NCBI RefSeq assembly: GCF_014395975.1
Contig: NZ_CP060714.1
Span: 2,046,001 to 2,110,000, forward strand
DNA length: 64,000 nt
Source of the DNA: Diaphorobacter ruginosibacter
Lineage (GTDB): Bacteria; Pseudomonadota; Gammaproteobacteria; Burkholderiales; Burkholderiaceae_C
Direction: 5' to 3'
The position numbers and the translations under genes were made by a program. The notes under the pieces are model-generated. The model saw only the letters and a program-made list of their open reading frames with translations. It did not search any database and was not told where the DNA came from. Positions 10,623-19,602 of this stretch are shown here, piece by piece. The first letter of the stretch is position 1. The number at the start of each line of letters is the position of its first letter.

Positions 10623-10719
10623 GGCCGTGAGGATGGAGGCATGGACGAGCGCCTACGCGTGCACCGGCGCTGTTCCATGCATTAGTACGGGCCATGTGGC
10701 GATACCGGTAGCTGTCCGA

Positions 10720-10750
10720 TTCCTACAAGTGGGACAGCAGGGCGAACCTA
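10720..10750 (+). promoter_or_regulatory. Candidate stress-type promoter, copy 2
   Basis: TTCCTACA, 19 bases, CCTA (10747-10750), ending 37 bases before the ATG at 10788. Same boxes and spacing as at 10153-10183. Confidence 0.5.
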
Positions 10751-10787
10751 AGCTTTGAGCATGGTTTGAAAAAAGCAGGATTCCACC

Positions 10788-11807
10788 ATGTCGACATCAA
10801 TCATCAAGGAGCATCGCGAACTGGCCGACAAGGCCGTGCAGCGGCAGACGGACATTCAATTGCAGCAGCGCAGGAAGGATCGGATGGAAGCGTCCACAAA
10901 GAACGATGCTGAACCGGGCCGGCAACCCTCCGCTCCGGGACCGGAGCACGAGGAGCCATCGCCGCCGATGCCGGGACAGAAGCTTGGGAAGCCCGGGCGG
11001 CAGGCTGAGATGGAACTCCAGCCGCGTACGCTTGCCGAGGACTATGCAGGGAGTGGAAAGCTGGAGGGCAAGGTCGCCCTCATCACCGGCGGCGACTCCG
11101 GCATAGGACGTGCGGTGGCCGTACTCTTTGCGCGCGAGGGGGCCCATGTGGCCATCGCCTATCTCAATGAGGACGAAGACGCTGCGCAGACCTGCCGCCT
11201 GGTGGAGGCCGAAGGGGCCCAATGCCTGGCCGTGTCGGGCGATGTGCAGGACACGTCTTTCTGTGAAGATCTTGTCTCCAAGGTGCTGGAGAAGTTCGGG
11301 TCGGTCAATGTGCTGGTGAACAACGCGGCGTTCCAGGAGCACGCCAGCGACATTGCGGACATCACGGAGGAGCGGCTCGAGGAGACGTTCAAGACCAACA
11401 TCTTCGGCTACTTCCACATGGCCAAGGCCACGCTTCCGTACCTGAACGAGGGGGACTGCATCATCAACACGGGCTCGGTCACGGGCCTGCGCGGCAGCCG
11501 CCATCTGCTCGACTACTCGGCAACCAAGGGAGCGATCCATGCCTTCACCAAGGCGTTGGCAGGCAACCTTGCCGAGCGCGGCATTCGCGTGAATGCGGTG
11601 GCACCGGGGCCGGTGTGGACGCCGTTGAACCCCGCCGACAAGACCACGGGCGACGAGATTGGCCAGTTCGGAGCCGATACGGACATGAAGCGCCCCGCAC
11701 AGCCCGAGGAGATCGCGCCGGCCTATGTTTTCCTGGCGGCACCCGCGTGTTCTAGCTACATCACCGGAATTGTGCTTCCGATCACCGGAACGGCGGGGGA
11801 GCAGTAG
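10788..11807 (+). CDS. Short-chain dehydrogenase/reductase, general-stress type
   Basis: Encodes 339 residues. The Rossmann SDR core starts near residue 94: cofactor motif TGGDSGIG (100-107), NNAA, and a YSATKGA catalytic Tyr/Lys pair, with the glycine-rich C-terminus of the YghA/YhdF group. The first 90 residues are charged, proline-rich and probably disordered, as in that group. Family members are NAD(P)-dependent oxidoreductases, and several are general-stress proteins; the substrate is unknown. It is preceded by the TTCCTACA-N19-CCTA motif, so joint control with the 10218 gene is likely. Start at 10788 has AGGA upstream. Confidence 0.88.
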   Translation: MSTSIIKEHRELADKAVQRQTDIQLQQRRKDRMEASTKNDAEPGRQPSAPGPEHEEPSPPMPGQKLGKPGRQAEMELQPRTLAEDYAGSGKLEGKVALITGGDSGIGRAVAVLFAREGAHVAIAYLNEDEDAAQTCRLVEAEGAQCLAVSGDVQDTSFCEDLVSKVLEKFGSVNVLVNNAAFQEHASDIADITEERLEETFKTNIFGYFHMAKATLPYLNEGDCIINTGSVTGLRGSRHLLDYSATKGAIHAFTKALAGNLAERGIRVNAVAPGPVWTPLNPADKTTGDEIGQFGADTDMKRPAQPEEIAPAYVFLAAPACSSYITGIVLPITGTAGEQ

Positions 11808-11898
11808 GCCGCGGGCCGTGCACGCGGCGAGGCGTCAAGCCGTTCCCTGGCCCGCATCCCAACCCCACTTTGGCCTCGACATCCCGACCTCGACCCCC

Positions 11899-12939
11899 AT
11901 GGCAGACCTGATCGTGCTCACCGACCGTGGCCTGTATTGCGAAGCCGGAGACTTCTTCATCGATGCTTGGAGGCCCGTGCACCGCACCTTCGTCACGCAT
12001 GGCCACAGCGACCATGCGCATGCCGGCATGGGCGAGTACTGGTGCACGCGCGCTGGCGAGGACATCCTGCGGTGGCGCTTGGGGGCGCAGGATTTTCGCG
12101 TGCTCGATTACGGCGAAGTGCGCCGGTTTGGCGGCGTGAAGGTATCGCTGCACCCGGCAGGACACGTGTTGGGCTCGGCACAGGTGCGCGTCGAGCGTGA
12201 TGACGAGGTCTGGGTTTTCACCGGAGACTTCAAGCGCCAGCCCGATCCCACCTGCGCGCCTTTCGAGGTGGTGCGCTGTGACGTCTTCATCTGCGAGGCC
12301 ACGTTTGCATTTCCGGTCTATGCGTGGCCCGACACGCGGGACGAAGTGACCCGCATCCTTCAATGGCGCGAGCAGTGCGAGGCCCAGGGCAAGGCGGCGC
12401 TGGTCTACGCCTACAGCCTCGGGAAGGCGCAACGCATCCTGGCGGAACTGAACGGGCGCGTCAACGGCACGGTGCTGCTGCATGGTGCGATGGCGCGCGG
12501 GGTCGAGGTCTACCGCAGTGCGGGCATCGACATGGCATCCACCGAGCTGGTGGCCGATCTGCCCGCGTCGACCGACTATGCGGGGCGGCTGATACTGGCG
12601 CCACCTTCGGCGCAGAACTCCGCATGGACACGGCGCTTTCGCTCGTTCGAGCAGGGGCTTGCGTCGGGCTGGATGCAACTGCGAGGCAACCGGCGGCGGC
12701 GCAATCTGCAGCGCGGCTTCGTCATTTCGGATCATGCGGATTGGGGCGCGTTGATCACCACCATCCGTGATTCCGGGGCGCGGCGGGTATTGGCGACCCA
12801 TGGAAACACCGACGCCCTCATTCCGTACCTGGAGAGCGAACTTGGACTCGTGGCAGAGCGGCTGCGCACCGAGTACGGGGATGAGGAAGACGCGCCGGAC
12901 GCGCCTGAGGACGCGAGGGATCCTGGAGCCATCCCATGA
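11899..12939 (+). CDS. Ligase-associated metallo-beta-lactamase-fold DNA exonuclease
   Basis: Encodes 346 residues. An MBL/beta-CASP-type nuclease with the metal motif THGHSDHAHAG from residue 33, HPAGHVLGSAQVRVE, FTGDFKRQPDPTC, a beta-CASP region, and the closing SDHADWGALI plus ATHGNTD motifs. This is the exonuclease (TIGR04122 type) of the conserved Lhr-Core repair cassette. Start at 11899 (MADLIVLTDRGLY) begins the conserved domain; no strong ribosome site is visible. It overlaps the ligase start by 4 bp (ATGA), showing translational coupling in a four-gene operon. Confidence 0.92.
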   Translation: MADLIVLTDRGLYCEAGDFFIDAWRPVHRTFVTHGHSDHAHAGMGEYWCTRAGEDILRWRLGAQDFRVLDYGEVRRFGGVKVSLHPAGHVLGSAQVRVERDDEVWVFTGDFKRQPDPTCAPFEVVRCDVFICEATFAFPVYAWPDTRDEVTRILQWREQCEAQGKAALVYAYSLGKAQRILAELNGRVNGTVLLHGAMARGVEVYRSAGIDMASTELVADLPASTDYAGRLILAPPSAQNSAWTRRFRSFEQGLASGWMQLRGNRRRRNLQRGFVISDHADWGALITTIRDSGARRVLATHGNTDALIPYLESELGLVAERLRTEYGDEEDAPDAPEDARDPGAIP

Positions 12940-14621
12940 ATCGCTTCGCCGCGCTCTACCAGGCATTGGACCAGGCTGCCGGCAACCGTGCGCGCGAAAC
13001 GGCGCTGGTTGACTATTTCGCGGATGCGGGCCATGCCGAGGCCAGCTGGGCCATCCACGTACTGAGCGGTGCCAAGGTCAACGCGGGCCGCCATCGGGTG
13101 GCCACCACCACCGAACTGCGGGAATGGGTGGCCGAGCTGGCTGCGATGCCGCTCTGGCTGGTCGAAGACAGCTATCGGCAGGTGGGCGATCTGGCCGAAA
13201 CGCTGGCGCTGCTGGTCTCCGCTGCTCGCGGTGCAGGTACGCTGGGCATGGCGGAGGCGGCCATGACTCCGCCGGGCGAGACATGGTTCGTTCCCGATAG
13301 CGAGAGCTCCCTGGATGCATGGATAGAACGGTTTCTGATTCCGCTGTCCGGCCAGCCAGCAGATACCCGACGGCGCGCGATCCAGTCGGCATGGCTGCGG
13401 CTTGACGATGCCTCGCGCTTTGTCTTCAACAAGTTGCTGACCGGGGCACTGCGTGTCGGTGTGTCTCGGCGCACCCTGCAGATCAGCCTGGCGCGCCTTG
13501 CCGGCATAGCCGCCGCCGACATGGCGCATCGCATGGTCGGTGAGTGGATTCCGTCTCCAGGATCCTACGAAGCCTTGATGGATCTGGAGGTGTCCGCGCA
13601 GTCGATGGACAAGCCTTATCCGTTCTATCTGGCGTCACCGCTGGCCTCGGAGCCCGCCGAGCTTGGCGATCCGGCGGCCTGGCAGGCCGAGTGGAAGTGG
13701 GATGGCATTCGAGTGCAACTCGTTCGACGCGCGGGGCATGTGCCTTACCTCTGGTCGCGCGGCGAGGAGCGACTCGATGGGCGCTTCCCTGAACTCGAGG
13801 TCCAGGCGGCGCTATTGCCTCCCGGCGTGGTGCTTGATGGCGAGTTGCTGGCATGGGATGAAACGGCCGGGCTTCCGCGTGCATTCGTGGCCCTGCAGAA
13901 GCGCATCCAGAAACGCCAGCCCTCCGCACGTCTCATGCGGGAGACACCGGTGCGCATCCTGTTCTACGACGTGCTCGAATCCCGGGGGGAGGACTGGCGC
14001 GGCCGGCCGCTTTCCGAGCGCCGCGCGGAACTCGAGCGCTTGCTGGCCCCCCTGTTGCAACGGCCTGGCTCCCTCCTGGATATCTCGCCGGTGCTCGCTT
14101 TCGATGCATGGCCTCGTCTGGCCGCGCTGCGCGAGACGGCCGCTGAACACCATGCGGAAGGCCTGATGCTCAAGTCGCTCGGGTCTCCGTACCAGGAAGG
14201 CCGCCGGCGCGGCAACTGGTGGAAATGGAAGCTCGATCCGTTTTCCATCGACGCCGTGCTGATCTATGCGCAGAGTGGCAGCGGGCGGCGCTCCACGCTG
14301 CATACCGACTACACCTTTGCGGTGTGGACGGAGGAGGGCGCATTGGTGCCTGTGGCCAAGGCCTATTCCGGACTGTCCGATGCAGAGATCCTTCGGCTCG
14401 ACAAGTGGATCCGGGCGCATACGCTCGAGCGCTTCGGACCCGTGCGCTCGGTGCAGCCCCAGCAGGTGTTCGAAATCGGCTTCGAGGCGGTGAATCGTTC
14501 GTCGCGGCACAAATCCGGGGTGGCCGTGCGCTTTCCCCGCATCCTGCGGTGGCGTGAGGACAAGACTCCGGAGCAGGCCGACCGGCTCTCCGCCCTGCTC
14601 GCACTGAGCCGGGACGGGTGA
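12936..14621 (+). CDS. ATP-dependent DNA ligase of the Lhr-Core cassette
   Basis: Encodes 561 residues. An N-terminal ligase DNA-binding region covers about residues 1-210; the nucleotidyltransferase core has the adenylated lysine in motif I, EWKWDGIRV (K254), with SRGEERL, LDGELLAW, EGLMLKSLGSPYQEGRR and the motif V lysines GNWWKWK; an OB-fold region follows. It matches the TIGR04120 ligase type that travels with the MBL exonuclease, an Lhr-Core helicase and a metallophosphoesterase. It seals nicks using ATP, unlike the housekeeping NAD-dependent LigA. It overlaps the preceding gene by 4 bp and the helicase by 4 bp (GTGA). Confidence 0.93.
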   Translation: MNRFAALYQALDQAAGNRARETALVDYFADAGHAEASWAIHVLSGAKVNAGRHRVATTTELREWVAELAAMPLWLVEDSYRQVGDLAETLALLVSAARGAGTLGMAEAAMTPPGETWFVPDSESSLDAWIERFLIPLSGQPADTRRRAIQSAWLRLDDASRFVFNKLLTGALRVGVSRRTLQISLARLAGIAAADMAHRMVGEWIPSPGSYEALMDLEVSAQSMDKPYPFYLASPLASEPAELGDPAAWQAEWKWDGIRVQLVRRAGHVPYLWSRGEERLDGRFPELEVQAALLPPGVVLDGELLAWDETAGLPRAFVALQKRIQKRQPSARLMRETPVRILFYDVLESRGEDWRGRPLSERRAELERLLAPLLQRPGSLLDISPVLAFDAWPRLAALRETAAEHHAEGLMLKSLGSPYQEGRRRGNWWKWKLDPFSIDAVLIYAQSGSGRRSTLHTDYTFAVWTEEGALVPVAKAYSGLSDAEILRLDKWIRAHTLERFGPVRSVQPQQVFEIGFEAVNRSSRHKSGVAVRFPRILRWREDKTPEQADRLSALLALSRDG

Positions 14622-17221
14622 TCGAAGGCCACAGCATGGTGACACCCGCTCCAACTTTTCTTCCCTTGATGCCATCGCCCGTGCCGTCCCCGGTGAGTGG
14701 CCGAGCGATGGCCCGTGCCCGCAGCGCGTGGCGGGCCTGGCTGGCGTCCCAGGGTATCTCGGCAGCACGTTTTCAGCGAGAGGCCTGGGATGCCCATGCG
14801 CGGGGCGACAGCGGCATCATCTCGGCACCCACCGGCAGCGGCAAGACGCTGGCCGCACTTGGCGGTCCGGTGATGGCCGCGCTGGCCCGAGCTGAAGGGG
14901 CAGGAAATGTGAAGGAGGAGGCGCGGCTTCGCGAAGGTTTCCGCATTCTCTGGGTCACGCCGCTGCGCGCACTGGCCAGCGATACGCGCGAACGCATTAC
15001 CGCTCCGATCCGGGATCTGCTGCCTGCCTGGAGCGTGGCCCTGCGCACGGGTGACGCGTCGTCGCGCGACCGGCGCCTCTCCGAGAGCGGTGCGGCGCAG
15101 CTGCTCATCATCACACCGGAGTCGCTGGCGCTGCTGCTCAGTCATGAGCGCAGCCTGGCCCAGTTCGCCTCGCTGCAGAGTGTGGTGGTGGACGAATGGC
15201 ACGAGTTGCTGCCGAACAAGCGGGGCGTGCTTTTGCAGCTCAACCTGGCAAGGTTGCGAGCGCTTGCGCCACGGGTGCAGGTGTGGGGCCTTTCAGCCAC
15301 CATCGGAAACCTGGATGAGGCGCTGCGCGTGCTTGTGCGCCAGCGTCCCCGCGCCCGCATGCAGGTCATCCAGGACCTGCGGCCCAAGCCCTTTCATCTG
15401 CACTCGATACTTCCTCCCCCCGGATCGAGGCTGCCGTGGGCGGGGCATCTGGGGCTCGACAACCTGCCTGAAGTAGCGAAGCTGGTGCAGTCCACCGGCA
15501 GCAGCATTCTGTTCACCAACACGCGCTCGCAGGCGGAGCTGTGGTTCACCGCGCTGCGCTCGATCTGGCCGGAGCACGTGGATACGCTTGCCATCCACCA
15601 CGGATCGCTGGACCAGCATGTGCGCCAACAGGTGGAGGAGGGGCTTCGCAGCGGGCGGCTCCGCTGCGTGGTGGCCACCAGCAGCCTCGATCTGGGGGTG
15701 GACTTCCCGGCGGTGGATCGGGTCCTGCAGGTTGGCGGCGCCCGCTCCGTGGCGCGCACCGTCCAGCGTGCGGGCCGGGCAAGGCACAGGCCCGGTGCCG
15801 CTGTGCGCATGGACGGCGTGGCCACGCAGATCCTGGACCTGTGCGAGTTCGCAGCCACGCGCGAGCTGGCCAGGCAGCGCATCTATGAAAGCCGCCAGCC
15901 GCTGGCGCTGTGCTTCGACGTCCTGAGCCAGCACATCATGTCGATGGCGCTGGCCGGTGGCTTCGATCCAGAGGCGCTGCTGCGCGAGGTGCGCTCGAGC
16001 GCAGCGTTCGAGTCCATGAGCACGGCGCAGTGGCAGGATGCGATCGCTTTCCTTGTTCGGGGCAGCGCATCGCTTGCGGCCTACCCGCAGTATGAGCGCT
16101 TGCGTGACGATGGGGCGGGCCGGTATGTCCCCGCGAATCCGGGCGTGGCCCGGCGTCATCGCATGGGTATCGGCACCATCGTCTCCCACGGGGCCGTGCC
16201 GGTGCAATACCTGAGGGGCATGCGCCTTGGTGTGATCGACGAGGCCTTCATCGCTCGCCTGGTACCGGGAGATACCTTCAATTTCGCAGGAAAGAGCCTG
16301 CAACTCGTGCGCATGCAGGACGGCACGGCGTGGGTGCGGCGTTCCGCGTCCGTAGGGAGATACACCCCGGCCTGGGCGGGATCGCTGATGCCGATGTCGG
16401 TGCGCGTTGGCGAGCGCATGCAAGCCCTTCTGGCGCATGCAGCAGCAGCGTCGAGTGAGGAGGCGGTGCGTGCGTTGTCTCCGGAATTGCGCCACCTGCT
16501 GCCCACGCTTGCCCTGCAGCGTGAACGCTCGCACGTTCCGCTGGAAGGCGAGCTGCTGATCGAGGTGGTCGGGGCGCGTCCTCCTCGCAGCCTCTTCATC
16601 TATCCGTTCGCCGGCCGCGTGGTCCACGAGGGGTTGGCGCTGCTGCTGGCCACGCGACTCGCACAGATGCAGAACAACACCTTTTTCTGGACCTGCAACG
16701 AGATCGGGCTGATGTTGCAGCCGCAAAATCCCCTCGATGCGGATACCCTGGACTGGCCGGCATTGCTTGCGGAGCGGCAGCTGGCGGCGGACCTGCAGGC
16801 TGCGGTCAACTTCGGCGAACTCGCGCGCAAGCGCTTCAAGGAGATCGCGCAGATCGCGGGGCTGGTCGCAGCGCGCGCTCCCGGATCGCGTGCATCGCAA
16901 AGACAGCTGCAGGTGTCCGCCGGGCTGTTGTTCGACGTGCTGAACCAATATGACCCACAGCACATCCTGTTGTGCGAGGCACGAAGGGAAGCGCTTGACC
17001 AGGAACTCCATCTGCCCACACTCCGCGAAACCCTGTCCAGGCTGTCCAAACTGACGCGGGTGATGGCGCATGCCGAGCGGCATACTCCCTTCTCGTTTGG
17101 GTTGTGGGCAGAGAGCTTTCGCGGCCAGCTGACCAACGAAAGCTGGTCGGAGCGGGTCCGGCGTCTTGCGTTGCAGAACGAGCGCGATGCCGGCGGCGTG
17201 GGCTATCGGAGCAGGCGGTGA
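14618..17221 (+). CDS. Ligase-associated Lhr-Core DEXH helicase
   Basis: Encodes 867 residues, the length of Lhr-Core rather than the 1500-residue full Lhr. Superfamily 2 motifs: ISAPTGSGKT (68-77), VTPLRALA, TPESLALLLS, VVDEWHE, GLSATIGN, HHGSLD, ATSSLDLGVDFPAVD and QRAGRARHR, followed by the winged-helix and C-terminal domain of the family. It is an ATP-driven 3'-to-5' DNA translocase/helicase by family knowledge. The GTG at 14618 overlaps the ligase stop; the ATG at 14636, with GAAGG upstream, is an equally credible start. It overlaps the phosphoesterase start by 1 bp. Confidence 0.93.
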   Translation: MIEGHSMVTPAPTFLPLMPSPVPSPVSGRAMARARSAWRAWLASQGISAARFQREAWDAHARGDSGIISAPTGSGKTLAALGGPVMAALARAEGAGNVKEEARLREGFRILWVTPLRALASDTRERITAPIRDLLPAWSVALRTGDASSRDRRLSESGAAQLLIITPESLALLLSHERSLAQFASLQSVVVDEWHELLPNKRGVLLQLNLARLRALAPRVQVWGLSATIGNLDEALRVLVRQRPRARMQVIQDLRPKPFHLHSILPPPGSRLPWAGHLGLDNLPEVAKLVQSTGSSILFTNTRSQAELWFTALRSIWPEHVDTLAIHHGSLDQHVRQQVEEGLRSGRLRCVVATSSLDLGVDFPAVDRVLQVGGARSVARTVQRAGRARHRPGAAVRMDGVATQILDLCEFAATRELARQRIYESRQPLALCFDVLSQHIMSMALAGGFDPEALLREVRSSAAFESMSTAQWQDAIAFLVRGSASLAAYPQYERLRDDGAGRYVPANPGVARRHRMGIGTIVSHGAVPVQYLRGMRLGVIDEAFIARLVPGDTFNFAGKSLQLVRMQDGTAWVRRSASVGRYTPAWAGSLMPMSVRVGERMQALLAHAAAASSEEAVRALSPELRHLLPTLALQRERSHVPLEGELLIEVVGARPPRSLFIYPFAGRVVHEGLALLLATRLAQMQNNTFFWTCNEIGLMLQPQNPLDADTLDWPALLAERQLAADLQAAVNFGELARKRFKEIAQIAGLVAARAPGSRASQRQLQVSAGLLFDVLNQYDPQHILLCEARREALDQELHLPTLRETLSRLSKLTRVMAHAERHTPFSFGLWAESFRGQLTNESWSERVRRLALQNERDAGGVGYRSRR

Positions 17222-17913
17222 TGAGCTTCGGTAGAGCTCCTGTGCATCCTTGCCCTCGAGGATCCATCACGGTGGACGTGGCCGGCGAGCGGTTCATCGC
17301 GTTGCCGGAACGTGCGCTGTACTGGCCGCGGCAGGGCATGTTGCTGATTGCGGACCTGCATCTCGGCAAGAGCGATATCTTCCGCGCATTCGGCGTTGCG
17401 GTTCCACAGAGCGTGCAGATGGATGACCTGGGTCGGCTGGACGGCCTGCTGGAGCGGTTTGCACCGGCCGCGCTGGTCATCCTCGGTGATTTCGTGCACG
17501 GTGCGTTCGTGGGGCCGCAGACACGGGAGCGATGGCAGGCGCTGCGCGACACGCATCCGGCGACACGCGTGATCCTCACGCGTGGCAATCACGACAGGAC
17601 GCTTTCCGCCGCGCAATGGAATCTGGATTCGGTGTTGGGCGAGTGGATGGAAGATGGCGTCCTGCTCAGCCATGAGCCGCGCCACAAGCGTGATGGCGCG
17701 CCATGTTTTTCGCTCAACATCCACGGGCACATTCACCCGGTATTCCGCGATCGGCAGTGGCGCCGTGGATTGCCTGCGCTCGTGCATGAAGGGCTGCATC
17801 TTGCGATGCCAGCCTTCTCGGCCTTTACAGCGGGTGTTTCCTGTCACACCGCACAAAGCCGGGTGTGGGTGTTTCTTGCAGACGGCGATCCACTCGTACT
17901 GCAGGTGCGGTGA
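17221..17913 (+). CDS. pdeM: Ligase-associated metallophosphoesterase (MPE)
   Basis: Encodes 230 residues. Calcineurin-like phosphoesterase with all metal motifs: DLHLGK (45-50), GDFVHG (89-94), GNHD (122-125), SHEP, and HGHIHP (168-173). It is the fourth member of the Lhr-Core cassette (TIGR04123 type); the Pseudomonas putida relative is a manganese-dependent endonuclease. The start codon shares one base with the helicase stop (TGATG), so all four genes 11899-17913 are translationally linked. The symbol pdeM follows common automatic naming of the family, not proved phosphodiesterase substrate preference. Confidence 0.9.
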   Translation: MSFGRAPVHPCPRGSITVDVAGERFIALPERALYWPRQGMLLIADLHLGKSDIFRAFGVAVPQSVQMDDLGRLDGLLERFAPAALVILGDFVHGAFVGPQTRERWQALRDTHPATRVILTRGNHDRTLSAAQWNLDSVLGEWMEDGVLLSHEPRHKRDGAPCFSLNIHGHIHPVFRDRQWRRGLPALVHEGLHLAMPAFSAFTAGVSCHTAQSRVWVFLADGDPLVLQVR

Positions 17914-17994
17914 TGAACAGGAATTTTGCTTTTCTGGGGTAAGGTGATGAATTTATGCGTTAGAATCGATGTCTTGGCACTGATGCAGTGCTTT

Positions 17995-18069
17995 GGGTGA
18001 TTAGCTCAGCGGTAGAGCACTGCCTTCACACGGCAGGGGTCACATGTTCGATCCATGTATCACCCACCA
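17995..18069 (+). tRNA. tRNA-Val (anticodon CAC), second copy
   Basis: 75 nt including CCA, identical to the gene at 4582-4656. A -10-like TAGAAT lies at 17961-17966; the flanking upstream sequence otherwise differs from copy 1. Confidence 0.97.
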
Positions 18070-18076
18070 GATTCGG

Positions 18077-18111
18077 AACCCTCTTGAGTCCTTGATTCAA
18101 GAGGGTTTTTT
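18077..18111 (+). terminator. Rho-independent terminator after tRNA-Val 2
   Basis: AACCCTCTTGA pairs with TCAAGAGGGTT, followed by T6. The left arm and spacer match the terminator of tRNA copy 1 almost base for base. Confidence 0.9.
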
Positions 18112-18160
18112 GTTGCCAGGCAGGGTTCCTGGCTTGCCTGTGGGTGCGCAGCGGTTGGCG

Positions 18161-18865
18161 TCAGTTGTCGGCTGTCCAGGCGTCATCCATCAGCATGTCC
18201 TGCAAGGGGCGGCGGCGCGCCCATCTTTCCTGCTGCAGCATGGGCTCGTCATAGAAATGGTCCACGGGCCCGAGGCAGAGAACCCCCAGGGGATGGGCTC
18301 CCTGAGGCATCTTCAGGAGCTCCGCCAGCGCCTTGGGATCGAAGATGGAGACCCAGCCCAGGCCGAGGCCTTCTGCGCGTGCGGCCAACCAGAGATTCTG
18401 AACCGCGCAGGCAGCACTGGCGATATCCATTTCGGGCAGCGTGCGGCGGCCGAACACATGGGCTTCGCGTCCTGGAGGCATGGCAATGACCAGCACCTCG
18501 GCTGCATCAAGGACTCCCTGCACCTTGAGCTTCATGAACTCGTCCTTGCGCTCGCCAAGGGCTTCAGCGGTGCGCATGCGTTCCTGCTCTATGAGTGCGT
18601 GGATGTCATGGCGCAGTTCGGTCTTTCTGACGCGTATGAAGCGCCAGGGCTGCATGAAACCCACGCTGGGAGCGTGATGGGCCGCTGTCAGGAGGCGCTC
18701 GAGCACCTCCGGCGGCACGGTGCCGCCGGCGAAATGGCGCATGTCGCGCCGCTCGTGGATCGCGCGATAGACGGCAGCGCGCTCGGCATCGCTGAAGCCG
18801 TGGGCGAGGGGGGCCGGAGAGGCTGCTTCGGATCCAGTGGGGGGGAGGGGATGCTGCTCGGACAT
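18161..18865 (-). CDS. bluB: 5,6-dimethylbenzimidazole synthase (BluB)
   Basis: Encodes 234 residues. BluB is a flavin-destroying nitroreductase-fold enzyme that turns reduced FMN and oxygen into dimethylbenzimidazole, the lower ligand of cobalamin. Family signatures: VYRAIHERRDMRHF, the APSVGFMQPWRF FMN-contact motif, and GLGLGWVSIFDP. The start at 18865 (MSEQHPLPP) is the last ATG before the conserved fold. It stands apart from any cobalamin biosynthesis gene in this window, and no cobalamin riboswitch was recognised upstream. A generic nitroreductase is the alternative, but the PSVG-x-MQPW motif favours BluB. Confidence 0.85.
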   Translation of the reverse strand: MSEQHPLPPTGSEAASPAPLAHGFSDAERAAVYRAIHERRDMRHFAGGTVPPEVLERLLTAAHHAPSVGFMQPWRFIRVRKTELRHDIHALIEQERMRTAEALGERKDEFMKLKVQGVLDAAEVLVIAMPPGREAHVFGRRTLPEMDIASAACAVQNLWLAARAEGLGLGWVSIFDPKALAELLKMPQGAHPLGVLCLGPVDHFYDEPMLQQERWARRRPLQDMLMDDAWTADN

Positions 18866-18943
18866 GGTGGCATTGTCCCTCGGAAAGGCGTCGTCCGCGC
18901 TCATGCTCATGCAGGCACATCGTCTACAGGTGTGCAAGGGCGG

Positions 18944-18951
18944 TTCCTACA
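18944..18951 (+). promoter_or_regulatory. TTCCTACA box upstream of glycine-zipper gene
   Basis: Same octamer as at 10153 and 10720, about 100 bases before the ATG at 19046, but without CCTA at the matching spacing. It may be a weaker member of the set or chance. Confidence 0.3.
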
Positions 18952-19045
18952 GCCCTTGCGCGTTCTGCGTCGCAACATGAAGGCTCGCCTTCACCCCTGA
19001 ACCCTGGCACCCCGTCATCCGTTGGCGAACTGGAAGGAGCGTTGC

Positions 19046-19564
19046 ATGACCAGACCTCAAGACACAACCAGCACCACGACCGCTGAGAACCGGAAGGTCG
19101 TGGAGGACACCACCGCCACCCGCGTGGGCACCGGCATCGGGGTAGCGGGTGGCGCAGCTGCGGGAGCCGCAGCGGGAATGCTCGGAGGCCCGGTCACCGC
19201 CGCCGTCGGTGCGGTTGTGGGTGCCGCCGTTGGCGGTTTCACCGGCAACAAGATTGCCGAGGCCATCGATCCCTCCGCCGAGGACGCGTACTGGAAGGAG
19301 CATTTCCAGGCGGAGCCTTATTACTCTGGTGGCTTTGGCTACGAGGACTACGCACCCGCCTATCGGCTGGGCTATGCCAGCCGCGCCGAAGGCAAGGCCG
19401 ACTGGAATGCCTTGAACACCGAATGGCGTGAGCGATGGGATGCCGAACGTGGCACCAGCCGGCTTGATTGGGAGGCCGCGGAGCCCGCCGCGCAGGCCGC
19501 ATGGCGTCGGGCCAATGAGATCTGGGAAGACATCGAGCGGCAGGACCGGCTGAGGAAGGGGTAG
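19046..19564 (+). CDS. Glycine-zipper protein of unknown function
   Basis: Encodes 172 residues. Residues 27-70 form a glycine/alanine-rich double hairpin with repeated GxxxG (GTGIGVAGGAAAGAAAGMLGG, then GAVVGAAVGGFTGNKIAEAIDP), typical of glycine-zipper proteins that associate with membranes. The rest is acidic and aromatic (YYSGGFGYEDYAPAYRLGY, WREWD-like repeats). No classical signal peptide. The start at 19046 has AAGGAG. Similar proteins occur among stress and envelope genes of Burkholderiales; function unknown. Confidence 0.8.
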   Translation: MTRPQDTTSTTTAENRKVVEDTTATRVGTGIGVAGGAAAGAAAGMLGGPVTAAVGAVVGAAVGGFTGNKIAEAIDPSAEDAYWKEHFQAEPYYSGGFGYEDYAPAYRLGYASRAEGKADWNALNTEWRERWDAERGTSRLDWEAAEPAAQAAWRRANEIWEDIERQDRLRKG

Positions 19565-19602
19565 TTTCTCCTGTCCAGGTCCAGCCAGTGCTGCTGCCCG
19601 CT

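Noticed and set aside
4582..18069. Genomic island integrated at tRNA-Val
   Set aside because: No integrase, transposase or plasmid gene lies between the two tRNA genes, and the content is chromosomal in style. Kept only as a duplication finding.
18866..19045. Cobalamin riboswitch for bluB
   Set aside because: The region upstream of the bluB start lacks recognisable B12-box sequence and is too short for a complete element.
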